A stretch of DNA of 64,000 nt. Origin: Bacteroidia bacterium (GTDB taxonomy: Bacteria; Bacteroidota; Bacteroidia; Bacteroidales; VadinHA17). This document shows, piece by piece, positions 42,910 through 51,034 of this stretch (its first letter is position 1; every line of letters starts with the position of its first letter). The notes below the pieces were generated by a model. The model saw only the letters and a program-made list of their open reading frames with translations. It had not been told where the DNA came from and ran no database searches. The position numbers and the translations under genes are program-made. The stretch is taken from the NCBI GenBank assembly GCA_026391215.1, contig JAPLDX010000058.1:66887-130886 (forward strand). The letters run 5' to 3'.

Positions 42910-44568
42910 TTAGAAATTTAATTCTACTCCAACCCCTACAACTATTGTGCTTTTTGAATAGGTCTCCTTAGGCAGCATGTTTGTAGCCCCAAGAAAATGA
43001 TTTACATTTTTCTCGTTCTCCAGATACATGGTGTAACTGGCTCCCAGGTTAATTCTTAGCATATCATTAAGTGAGAATGCTCCTCCGGCACCAAATGTAT
43101 GTGTTGCATTTCCGAAAGTGAGATCACTCTGATACAGACTATTAACGCCTAAATTGCCATAAACATAACCTGCGCTTACAAGCAGGTTATCAGAAATATT
43201 ATACTCAAGTCCTACCTGGAGCGACATACCGTTACTCTCAATAATTTCGCTGTTGTCTACATGCACAGTTGGTGTCGCAGGATTCAGGTCATTATCAATT
43301 TTATGTCCGTAGTCAGCTGATTTGTCAAAGTAATAATTCCCTCCCAGAGACAACTTAAGATTTGATAATCTGTAATCAGCACCAACTGCAAGCATAGCAG
43401 GCATATCGTTTCTTTTCTTTTCGTCCTGAATAAATATACCTCCTCCCATGGTAGGGCCCGCCAAAGATGTTGTAAGTTCCATTTTGGTCAGGAACTCATA
43501 TTTAATTGCTATGTTCAGCGCTTCGATGGGTGAAATGTTAACGCTTATGATCGGTGAATAGCCCATACCTGTTTCTTCTGCATCCACTTCAATATCCTGG
43601 GTTGCACCTGCATATCCTGTCATTGTAGCGGCACCTGTTGTAAATCCCGGTGCGGCACCAGCTAATATTGCCTGGGCTTGGGTAAGGGTAAGCCCAGCAG
43701 GATTTTGTCCAGCAGCTCCAATTATCTGTTGTATTGTGGCTATAGCAGTTGCATCTAATCCGTAAGCAGCTAAAGCAGGATTTGTTAGCAGCATTGCACC
43801 TAAGCTATAAGTGGTAATAAGTGTTTGTAATCCTGCTGAATATCCAGTTGCTCCAGTTGCAAGCGCGGTCATAGTTGTTGCTCCGGAAGTGAAGAAATCG
43901 CTTGCATGAACCATTGAACCGGTATATGCGCCAAAGGCCGGATAATTCGGATTGATGCTTATATCTCTCAGGTACCCGTTATAGGTATTTTTGGCAGTAA
44001 CAAGGCGGAAACCGGCTGCGACAGAAATCATATCATTTATTTTGTATGATACATTTCCCTGGTACCCGAAGTAGATAGAAGAACCCTCAAAGAAGATTTT
44101 AGCATCATAGTCGGTTGTTCCAAATCCATTAGCAAATGTTAATGGAACAAGATCAGCAATGCTCATTTCAAATGATGGCAATCCGGTTTCATATGTTGCA
44201 CCGCCGCCGCCGCCAACCGGATTAAATCCGAAAGAGATGGCGAGCTTGTCCATCTTATAAGCTGCAGCTACAGAGGGGAATAAAGGTGCTTTTACTGATC
44301 CTTTGTACAAACTCTCATGAAGATAGCTGTAGTCATTTGTAATTTCTCTTGTTTGAAAAATAGTCTGGTTTGAAATGCCAAAATGGAATCCGTTATCCAT
44401 CTTCATTAACCCAGCCGGATTATAGTACACTGCATCAGATTCTATTGATGCATTTCTGGAAGGGAGCCGAACCCATGATGCGCTCTGGTTGGTATTCGTA
44501 ACCAGCCCGCCGGCAAGAAGACTTCCTGTAACTAGTGTTCCAGCAATTAAAGTCAGAAATTTTCTCAT
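42910..44568 (-). CDS. OmpP1/FadL-family outer-membrane transporter
   Basis: The 552-residue outer-membrane beta-barrel has a signal peptide and the FadL opening GGLVTNTNQSASWVRLPSRNAS followed by DAVYYNPAGLMKMDNGFHF. It ends with the aromatic C-terminal strand VVGVGVELNF. Such proteins import hydrophobic compounds such as long-chain fatty acids. A section of about 120 residues (near 210-330) is extremely rich in Ala, Thr and Gly and lies inside a loop or plug-like insertion. A terminator faces its 3' end, and a -7 element lies 68 bases upstream of the start. Confidence 0.92.
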   Translation of the reverse strand: MRKFLTLIAGTLVTGSLLAGGLVTNTNQSASWVRLPSRNASIESDAVYYNPAGLMKMDNGFHFGISNQTIFQTREITNDYSYLHESLYKGSVKAPLFPSVAAAYKMDKLAISFGFNPVGGGGGATYETGLPSFEMSIADLVPLTFANGFGTTDYDAKIFFEGSSIYFGYQGNVSYKINDMISVAAGFRLVTAKNTYNGYLRDISINPNYPAFGAYTGSMVHASDFFTSGATTMTALATGATGYSAGLQTLITTYSLGAMLLTNPALAAYGLDATAIATIQQIIGAAGQNPAGLTLTQAQAILAGAAPGFTTGAATMTGYAGATQDIEVDAEETGMGYSPIISVNISPIEALNIAIKYEFLTKMELTTSLAGPTMGGGIFIQDEKKRNDMPAMLAVGADYRLSNLKLSLGGNYYFDKSADYGHKIDNDLNPATPTVHVDNSEIIESNGMSLQVGLEYNISDNLLVSAGYVYGNLGVNSLYQSDLTFGNATHTFGAGGAFSLNDMLRINLGASYTMYLENEKNVNHFLGATNMLPKETYSKSTIVVGVGVELNF

Positions 44569-44635
44569 AAGTCAGTTTTTAAGTTTATAATTGAGATTCA
44601 TTGCATTATGAATGCAAAAAAACCTCAGATCAATA

Positions 44636-44643
44636 CAAATCTA
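44636..44643 (-). promoter_or_regulatory. Bacteroidetes -7 element TAGATTTG for the FadL gene
   Basis: Read on the minus strand this is TAGATTTG, an exact TAnnTTTG match 67 bases before the FadL ATG. Confidence 0.45.
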
Positions 44644-44760
44644 ATGTCCAAAAGTATACAATTATTTGAATTATGCAATAAGTCTAAAATAGTATATTGA
44701 TATTTAACTAATTGGAGGGGATTTTGAATACTATTCGAAAAAATTGTGTTATGCAGGTCG

Positions 44761-44810
44761 TGCAATCGTGCTTTGGCAGCCGAAGCCTCGGCGAAGGCTG
44801 GCAATCGTGC
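44761..44810. repeat. Direct repeat GCAATCGTGC around a GCC/GGC hairpin
   Basis: The 10-bp sequence GCAATCGTGC occurs at 44762-44771 and 44801-44810. Between them AGCCGAAGCCTCGGCGAAGGCT forms an imperfect stem. The rest of the 254-bp gap upstream of the FadL gene shows only the -7 element. The repeat is close to the end of the upstream acyltransferase gene. Confidence 0.6.
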
Positions 44811-44822
44811 AAGTCTTTAATA

Positions 44823-45413
44823 TTATGTAAGTTTCTCACTGTATATATCCCATTCATACCCCTTATTTTTAGGTATTATTTTAATGTGGTTATCTCCTCT
44901 GACCACGGTAGTAAGGGAAGGTATCTCACCTGAAATGACACATCCGGCGCCGATTGTCACTTCATCACCAATTTTTGTTCCGGGCAGTATAACACAGTTA
45001 GCACCAATCCAGACATTATTTCCGATTTCCACACCTTTTACAGGTCCGGTTTTCCGATGGTCGTACTTGTCATGATTTGTTGTTACAATAACCGTATTTG
45101 GAGAAATACCTACATTATCTCCCAATTTAAGACCACCATATGCATTTATATAGATGCCAATATTATCACCCGGATCACACATGATCCCTTTATTAATAAA
45201 TCTCCATCCCCGGATCTTGCTCCTGAAATCAACAGGCCACGGAACCATACGGTTAAATCCGATTATTTTTTGCATGAAGAAATACTGCCACAATACCCGG
45301 TAATGTTTCATATAGCCAATCCTGGGGCGCCTGTACCGCGGATAAAAGAGCTTTACCAGCCATCTGAATAGTGTCTGATCAAGAAGAAATGCGAAACGCT
45401 TTAAAATACTCAT
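44823..45413 (-). CDS. Left-handed beta-helix (hexapeptide) acetyltransferase
   Basis: The 196-residue protein has a hexapeptide-repeat LbetaH fold: GDNVGISPNTVIVTTNHDKYD, GVEIGNNVWIGANCVILPGTKIGDEVTIGAGCVISG and similar turns. It belongs to the serine-acetyltransferase/NodL/WbbJ acyltransferase group that modifies sugars. His in TTNHDKYDHR is the likely catalytic residue. The first ~75 residues are basic and hydrophobic and have no known motif. It is 8 bases downstream of the PL14-like gene. The substrate is unknown. Confidence 0.85.
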   Translation of the reverse strand: MSILKRFAFLLDQTLFRWLVKLFYPRYRRPRIGYMKHYRVLWQYFFMQKIIGFNRMVPWPVDFRSKIRGWRFINKGIMCDPGDNIGIYINAYGGLKLGDNVGISPNTVIVTTNHDKYDHRKTGPVKGVEIGNNVWIGANCVILPGTKIGDEVTIGAGCVISGEIPSLTTVVRGDNHIKIIPKNKGYEWDIYSEKLT

Positions 45414-45421
45414 CTTAAAAC

Positions 45422-46183
45422 TTAATATTCAATTTTAAAATCTTTAAACATCAGGAATTGATCCTGTTTCGGTGCATAAGAAGGATCATCACCACCCATG
45501 AAACATGAAAACAACAAATGATCTGTTTTCAAGCTTTCCGTTTTGCGGAAGCAGACAGAATTAAGTGCTAAAGCATCAGTCCCGTTGACATTACAAAATA
45601 CTTTTCCTTCTCCTGTTTCAGGATTGTTCATTTTAATTGTAAGTAAAATCTTATTCCAGCTTCCTGTATTTAGTGAAATATCTACTCCTTCATGTTTTAA
45701 AAATTCCTTGCTGCCAAATTTATCCTTCATTCCGACATGATACAGATATGCACATATCCTGCCATGCTCTTTAAACATAAATCTTACACTCCACCCATCA
45801 TAACCATTTGGAACCAATCCGCCGGTATTACCGGTTCCACCGGCAAGTCCTGGCAATTTACCACCTTTGACAAAATCAAAGCCATCCTGAAAAAAAACTT
45901 TATATGACAAAGCAGCACTTTCAACTTGTTCTGGAAAAGGTATCTTCCAGTTGCACCCGGTAAAAGGACCTGTCTTACCTTTTGTAAGTATGACTTTTAT
46001 AACATGCTCATTATCAAATAACGCGATTTCAATATTTTCAGCTTTCGGCTGTATATTTAATTTCAATCTCTGTAATCGACCCACAAGGAAACGAGCATCA
46101 TTTGTCCCAAACATCTTTTGCAAGGTCTTTTCACTAATTAATCCAGGTTTACATGATGACATATTGCTTTTGAGCTGTATCAT
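45422..46183 (-). CDS. Polysaccharide lyase 14-like protein
   Basis: The 253-residue beta-jelly-roll protein has the PL14 hallmark FDFVKGGKLPGLAGG near residues 102-116, preceded by an AALSYKVFFQDGF strand. YDGWSVRFMF and HGRICAYLYH follow as further strands. PL14 enzymes cleave glucuronan or alginate by beta-elimination. No signal peptide is visible at the N-terminus (MIQLKSNMSSCKPGL), which is odd for a lyase that would act outside the cell, so the start may be wrong or the protein cytoplasmic. It neighbours a rhamnosidase gene and an acyltransferase. Confidence 0.75.
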   Translation of the reverse strand: MIQLKSNMSSCKPGLISEKTLQKMFGTNDARFLVGRLQRLKLNIQPKAENIEIALFDNEHVIKVILTKGKTGPFTGCNWKIPFPEQVESAALSYKVFFQDGFDFVKGGKLPGLAGGTGNTGGLVPNGYDGWSVRFMFKEHGRICAYLYHVGMKDKFGSKEFLKHEGVDISLNTGSWNKILLTIKMNNPETGEGKVFCNVNGTDALALNSVCFRKTESLKTDHLLFSCFMGGDDPSYAPKQDQFLMFKDFKIEY

Positions 46184-46227
46184 GATAATCGGATTTTATT
46201 CTTTACCTGTAACCTGTAGCCTGTATC

Positions 46228-49200
46228 CTATATTCCCTGCAATAAACTGAATTCTTCCATCAACCCGTAATCCAGCAACTGGTAATCCTTTCCTGCCGGA
46301 TAGGATTTCACATTCCGGAAATGCCATGGACCGACAAGCCCGGGAGCCGGATTATTAAAGTGAGGACCAAGAAGATTTTTCAGGCTGCCAATAACTTTTA
46401 CCTCGACTTTATTATCTCCCTGTTTTATAAACTTCGTAATATCGTTTTGATAGGGAGGGAAAGCAATCACTCCTGCCGGCTCATTGTTAACAATAACCTC
46501 TGCAATGGTACCTTCCCAGTTATTAAGACTTACCAGGTATTTACCTTTCAGCTCTTCAATCTTATAATCCTTGCTATAAGTCACACCCTGTGAATAGAAC
46601 GGCATGCCCTGTTGCTTCCAGCTGCCGGCTGTCAATTTTTTAACATCTGGCTCAATTATCCATCCTTTATCAGCAGGTTTAACCGAGAAGTTCCCCAGGA
46701 TATAGACAGGTTCAATTTCAGCATGGATCTTCATCGGCGATACTTTCACTGAAACTGTATTATCTCCTTTTCGGACGAGCTTCTCAATATTGAAAACGCC
46801 AAGCTCCCTGTCGAGCCACCACTTGCCCTCTTCTGCTATTACCTCTGTACCGTTTACGGCAACACTCCACAAATAAGGTCTTTCAACAACTGCTTTCATA
46901 CCTGTGAAATCGACACCGCTTTTAATATTGAAATGATAAGTGGCTGTATATCCGGTATTTGCATCAAACTTATCCCGGTCAACAGTACGTGTTTTGAACT
47001 GCACCGAGGTGTTCCATGGATTACCGTTACTGAATCCGTAGGACTTATAAACCTTGTCAGCAGCATAAAAGGTATGAAGGTCCTTTGTGATCTCGTCACC
47101 GATCTGAAGATCACAGAACTCAACAGCCAGAACGTTTTCATCATCCCGGATGACCGTCATGTCTGCAGAAGATATTGCATTGAAAGTTCCTTGTTTTTCC
47201 GGTATTTCAAAATTGGTTTTTTTCACATTTGGAATGTACAGAAGAAGGCTTCCGGCGGGGGGAAGATCAAATGAAAGATTAAGATTACCTTCTTCCGGTT
47301 TAACCGGATACCCGTTAATTGCACCGGTGATCGTATTCAGTTCAATTGCATCAGCTCCTTTTGCATTGAGAGATCCTGTCAGGGATTCATCAAGGCTTGA
47401 GTTGACCATAAAGATTATCTGTCCGTCAGAGAGAGTTCTGCAATGATGGTAAAGTTGTCCACCCTTTAGATCTGAGAAGCTTAAACCCTGGTTCGTAAAA
47501 TATTTTGAAATTATTTCAGGATTCAGGCTGGTTTCAAAATGGATCTTTTCTTTATTCGATTCCAGGAATTTTTCCAGGATTTCATTTTGAGCACCGTCAA
47601 TTAGGGAAGGCCGGGAGAAACAAACCAGTTTGCCTCCGCCTGCAACAAGTTTACTTATAAGCTTAAATGTTGCCTTATCAAGATTTTCTGTCATCGGGGG
47701 TATCACGACCGTTGAATAGCTCACCTGTCCGACAATGAATTTTCCGCTCTTTACTGATCCCATATCTTTGATCATATTCTCTGATCCAAGATCATATTCC
47801 ACCTGGTTCTTTTCAAGTTGTGTTACGAAGGCCTGAAAAGAGAGTCCGATCTCAGCATATTTTGGATTCCTGGTTGCATAAGAATCGTATAGCCAGGCAG
47901 ATGTGGTCGGTTCAAGAATGAGAATATCATTTATCTGTCTTCCAGCCGACAATGACATTGAGAGCCTGGCATAATGATCATTGATATATTTATAATCTTT
48001 CAGCCATGGTTCGTGATAATCGAATGTAGGAGGATAATCATATTTTCTTGCTCCTGCAAAGGAGAAATATGTAAGGTGCTGATTCATCAGGTTTACACCA
48101 AGAGCATATTCCCAGTCGCCGTTGCGTTTCATATCGGTAAAGGTGAGCTCCCAGCCGGAACCTCCGTATGTTTCGCTCATCTTTCTCTGCCTGCCGGTCT
48201 GGTTTGCAGCGCTTGCAAGCTCCTTTACTGACCGTACATTGCCAAATTGTGCTCCGGTTGTAACATCATTAAACTGGTTGAACAGCATGTCAATTGCAGG
48301 CATCTGGAACCATGCATACATTGCCATATTGTCGCCTCCCGGACGCATATTGGGCCATTCATGCTCCCAGTAATGTCCTGTGAACTTCATCCCTTTCTCC
48401 TCACAATAAGAATAATATGGTTTAGCCCAGCGGTCAATAAACAATTGAAGAAGTGTCTGCGTATAATTGTGACGGACCTTTTTCCAGTCGCCCACCTCCT
48501 CATACAGAGAAGGAAGCTGAGTTCTGAGATCATATCCCCATTTATCCTGGAATACATCGAACAGGTCAGGTGTCCAACGTATTCCACCCGATGAGTTAAT
48601 CTGTGGCTCATCAGTAAAAACACCCGGTATAGTTTGTCCGAAATCAGCACCAGCGGATTTTTCATACCCGGTCATGGTCACTTCTAGAAACTTCTCAGTT
48701 ACACCCGGATAGAGAAGGTCTACATAAGTGAATCCACCGTACCAGTCACTTTTATTATCGTATGTTTTAGAAAATAGAAAGTAACTGCCATTTTTCCCTT
48801 TTTCACCTTCAAAAGATGATGTGATATTGAGGTAATTTCCATTTTCCTCTTTCAGACACAGATAATATTTGTCAGCAGTATCGGGCAGGATTTCAAATTT
48901 TGTCATCTTCAATCCCTGTCCCTGGTTATATGATTCCGGCATCTGGTCGGGAACATGTCCTCCTGCAAAACCGCTGGGATAGGAGTTTTCGTCATAGATC
49001 CAGACTTTCATTCCCAGCTCTTTTCCCTTATCTACTGTATATTTGAAAAGGTCGAACCATTCTTCAGATAGATACTCCGTGATCAGTCCCGGCCGTGGAT
49101 GGACAAAGACCTGGCTGCTCCCGGCATTTTTAAAATCATTCAGGAAATTATCTATCTCCTCCTTTGTGATCTTATAATTCCAGACAAAGAAGGGAGCAGT

Positions 49201-49353
49201 GGTATACTCGGCTGATGGCACTGTGAATTCTGCCGATAAAGAAGCAAAATCGTTGATCTTTACTTCGTTAACAACATTCTTCTTACAGGATGTAAGAGAG
49301 GCAATTGCAGCTGATAAGATAAGAATAGCTGATTTGAATTTAATTGATTTCAT
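46228..49353 (-). CDS. GH106-type alpha-L-rhamnosidase-like lipoprotein
   Basis: The 1041-residue lipoprotein has lipobox SLTSC at about residue 23. The N-terminal barrel resembles GH106: APFFVWNYKITKEEIDNFLNDF, VFVHPRPGLITEYLSEEWF, VWIYDENSYPSGFAGGHVPDQ, VFTDEPQIN, and FTGHYWEHEWPN followed by the AIDMLFNQF and SETYGGSGWELTFTDMK segments. The C-terminal third is beta-sandwich and carbohydrate-binding-like. GH106 enzymes remove terminal L-rhamnose. The sequence is diverged enough that another linkage or sugar cannot be excluded. It sits between the PL14-like and isomerase genes on the same strand. Confidence 0.78.
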   Translation of the reverse strand: MKSIKFKSAILILSAAIASLTSCKKNVVNEVKINDFASLSAEFTVPSAEYTTAPFFVWNYKITKEEIDNFLNDFKNAGSSQVFVHPRPGLITEYLSEEWFDLFKYTVDKGKELGMKVWIYDENSYPSGFAGGHVPDQMPESYNQGQGLKMTKFEILPDTADKYYLCLKEENGNYLNITSSFEGEKGKNGSYFLFSKTYDNKSDWYGGFTYVDLLYPGVTEKFLEVTMTGYEKSAGADFGQTIPGVFTDEPQINSSGGIRWTPDLFDVFQDKWGYDLRTQLPSLYEEVGDWKKVRHNYTQTLLQLFIDRWAKPYYSYCEEKGMKFTGHYWEHEWPNMRPGGDNMAMYAWFQMPAIDMLFNQFNDVTTGAQFGNVRSVKELASAANQTGRQRKMSETYGGSGWELTFTDMKRNGDWEYALGVNLMNQHLTYFSFAGARKYDYPPTFDYHEPWLKDYKYINDHYARLSMSLSAGRQINDILILEPTTSAWLYDSYATRNPKYAEIGLSFQAFVTQLEKNQVEYDLGSENMIKDMGSVKSGKFIVGQVSYSTVVIPPMTENLDKATFKLISKLVAGGGKLVCFSRPSLIDGAQNEILEKFLESNKEKIHFETSLNPEIISKYFTNQGLSFSDLKGGQLYHHCRTLSDGQIIFMVNSSLDESLTGSLNAKGADAIELNTITGAINGYPVKPEEGNLNLSFDLPPAGSLLLYIPNVKKTNFEIPEKQGTFNAISSADMTVIRDDENVLAVEFCDLQIGDEITKDLHTFYAADKVYKSYGFSNGNPWNTSVQFKTRTVDRDKFDANTGYTATYHFNIKSGVDFTGMKAVVERPYLWSVAVNGTEVIAEEGKWWLDRELGVFNIEKLVRKGDNTVSVKVSPMKIHAEIEPVYILGNFSVKPADKGWIIEPDVKKLTAGSWKQQGMPFYSQGVTYSKDYKIEELKGKYLVSLNNWEGTIAEVIVNNEPAGVIAFPPYQNDITKFIKQGDNKVEVKVIGSLKNLLGPHFNNPAPGLVGPWHFRNVKSYPAGKDYQLLDYGLMEEFSLLQGI

Positions 49354-49409
49354 AGGTTAAACTATTTTGAATTTATTAAGAATCAGGATTATGTGAATGT
49401 AAGAAAAAA

Positions 49410-50843
49410 TCAGCATACCCGGACGACTTCCATATTAAGTAATTCGCCAAGCTTCTTGATTTTTGAGGCGATATGCCCGACACCTGCTGCGCAGTGATGA
49501 GCAGGGCCGTAGCTGTTCCAGGTGTTGACGAAATTCTTTACTCCAATCGGAAATTTATAACGGCTATTGGTATTGCCTATCTCAAGGATCGGTCCGGGAA
49601 CAGATTCTCCTTCGGCGACCAGCAGTATCAGCTTCCCGTCGGTTTTCTGGACAACAGAAAGAAGAGTGATGTCTCCGAGCTTCACCGACATCTCAACTGA
49701 CAATCCTTTTCCCACTTTACCATGATAAACTTCGAGCGGTTTTACTTTCGTTTTTCCCTGTGCTATTGCAATATGTCCCGGGCCGTCATGTCCCATAAGA
49801 ACAACATCATCTTTAAAATCAAGTGCATAAAATTCTGTGAATGAGCCTCCTGCCCCAAAGCAATCCATTATCTTCATTGCATGGACATTCTTTATCTCAT
49901 ATTCACCGGCTACAGGAATCCCCCGTGATGTCAGAAGGGAATTGGCCAGTATGATTGAACTTATAGCATCTTCATTTTCTGTTATGCCTGTGCCACTGTA
50001 GAAATAAGCAAGGGACCCGAGATTATGGTTTTCAACAAGTTTATCAAGGGCGACGGAGGTCCGTGCGGCCTGTTTCATATCTGCAGGGGAACAACATTTG
50101 TCGATTATAAACTTGCTGTAGAAGAGTTTGACGCGGGCATCAACTTCCTTTGTCGTAACCTTTTTCCTTAAGGCTGAAAGCTCATCTACCTCCACTATTT
50201 CGATATGTCCTCCGAATCCGGCCAGCAGTAATGTGAGATCCGTATAGACATCAAGCATCCCTCCATAATAGTGTCCCATGCACCCAAGCCTGTTATGAGC
50301 CATCTTATTTGCCACGGATGCCGCTTCGATCCATCCGCCCACTTCTTTCCATACTTCCTGATCACCATGAAGTACACCAGTGATCTGATGGAAAATTATT
50401 CCGGCTCTCAGAAAGACATTTGCGATTTCCGGCACAGGACAGGCGGATACATTTGCCAGCCATTCACCGGTCATTTTTGTCCTGTCATTCAGCTTGTTGA
50501 AGGTTTTATAATCGATAGCTTTTTCCGGTGCAAGATTTAAAATGATGACAGGGACCTTTACTCTCTGAACTACGGGAAGAACAGTTGATGATAGAGCATA
50601 TGTTGTAACATATAGAAAAATAATATCAACATCAGCCCGGCGGAATTTATGGCCAGCTTCAACAGCCTTTACAGGATTGTCGATAAGCCCCAGGTTAACT
50701 ATTTCAGCATCAAATGAATGCATTTTTTTTTCCACTTCAGCTAAATATCCCTCAAGACGCTCTTTCAGTCCTTTGAACTGGGGCCAGTATGCATCGAGGC
50801 CTATGCCGAAAAGGCCGATCTTTAAATTGTATGATTGTTTCAT
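49410..50843 (-). CDS. L-fucose/L-arabinose isomerase-like protein
   Basis: The 477-residue protein has the AraA/FucI-like alpha/beta architecture. It has an N-terminal Rossmann-type domain (LKIGLFGIGLDAYWPQFKG, FLYVTTYALSSTVLPVV), a middle segment with GCMGHYYGGMLDVYTD, and a C-terminal domain with AGEYEIKNVHAMKIMD, MGHDGPGHIA, and GPAHHCAAGVGH, which holds the histidines expected to bind the metal. Family members isomerise aldoses to ketoses. The precise sugar is not predictable. Its place within the carbohydrate region fits use of released deoxy sugars or pentoses. Confidence 0.82.
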   Translation of the reverse strand: MKQSYNLKIGLFGIGLDAYWPQFKGLKERLEGYLAEVEKKMHSFDAEIVNLGLIDNPVKAVEAGHKFRRADVDIIFLYVTTYALSSTVLPVVQRVKVPVIILNLAPEKAIDYKTFNKLNDRTKMTGEWLANVSACPVPEIANVFLRAGIIFHQITGVLHGDQEVWKEVGGWIEAASVANKMAHNRLGCMGHYYGGMLDVYTDLTLLLAGFGGHIEIVEVDELSALRKKVTTKEVDARVKLFYSKFIIDKCCSPADMKQAARTSVALDKLVENHNLGSLAYFYSGTGITENEDAISSIILANSLLTSRGIPVAGEYEIKNVHAMKIMDCFGAGGSFTEFYALDFKDDVVLMGHDGPGHIAIAQGKTKVKPLEVYHGKVGKGLSVEMSVKLGDITLLSVVQKTDGKLILLVAEGESVPGPILEIGNTNSRYKFPIGVKNFVNTWNSYGPAHHCAAGVGHIASKIKKLGELLNMEVVRVC

Positions 50844-50884
50844 AAGTATAGGAATAGCATGATGAAGATAGTCAATTTATTCAT

Positions 50885-51001
50885 ATGTACTCACCCCCCG
50901 GCCCCCTCTCTACTAAAGCAAAGAGGGGGAGGACATTGGTTTACAACTATTTAGCCCCCTGCCTTGCTTCAGCAGGGAAGGGGGTTGGGGGAAGGGTACA
51001 T
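50885..51001. repeat. C/G-rich three-way-junction element bounded by ATGTAC/GTACAT
   Basis: The 117-bp element is bounded by the inverted hexamers ATGTAC and GTACAT. It contains the hairpins CCCCCTCTC...GAGGGGG and CCCCCTGCCTTGCTTCAGCAGGGAAGGGGG, followed by TTGGGGGAAGGG. The plan is the same as the copies at 32856 and 53736. It lies between the isomerase and TonB receptor genes. Confidence 0.8.
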
Positions 51002-51034
51002 GAATACTTAGAAGGAGACAGGAGTTTGAGGCAA

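Noticed and set aside
44712..44933. 73-residue plus-strand ORF upstream of the FadL gene
   Set aside because: It spans a repeat and the end of the acyltransferase gene in reverse and has no family features.
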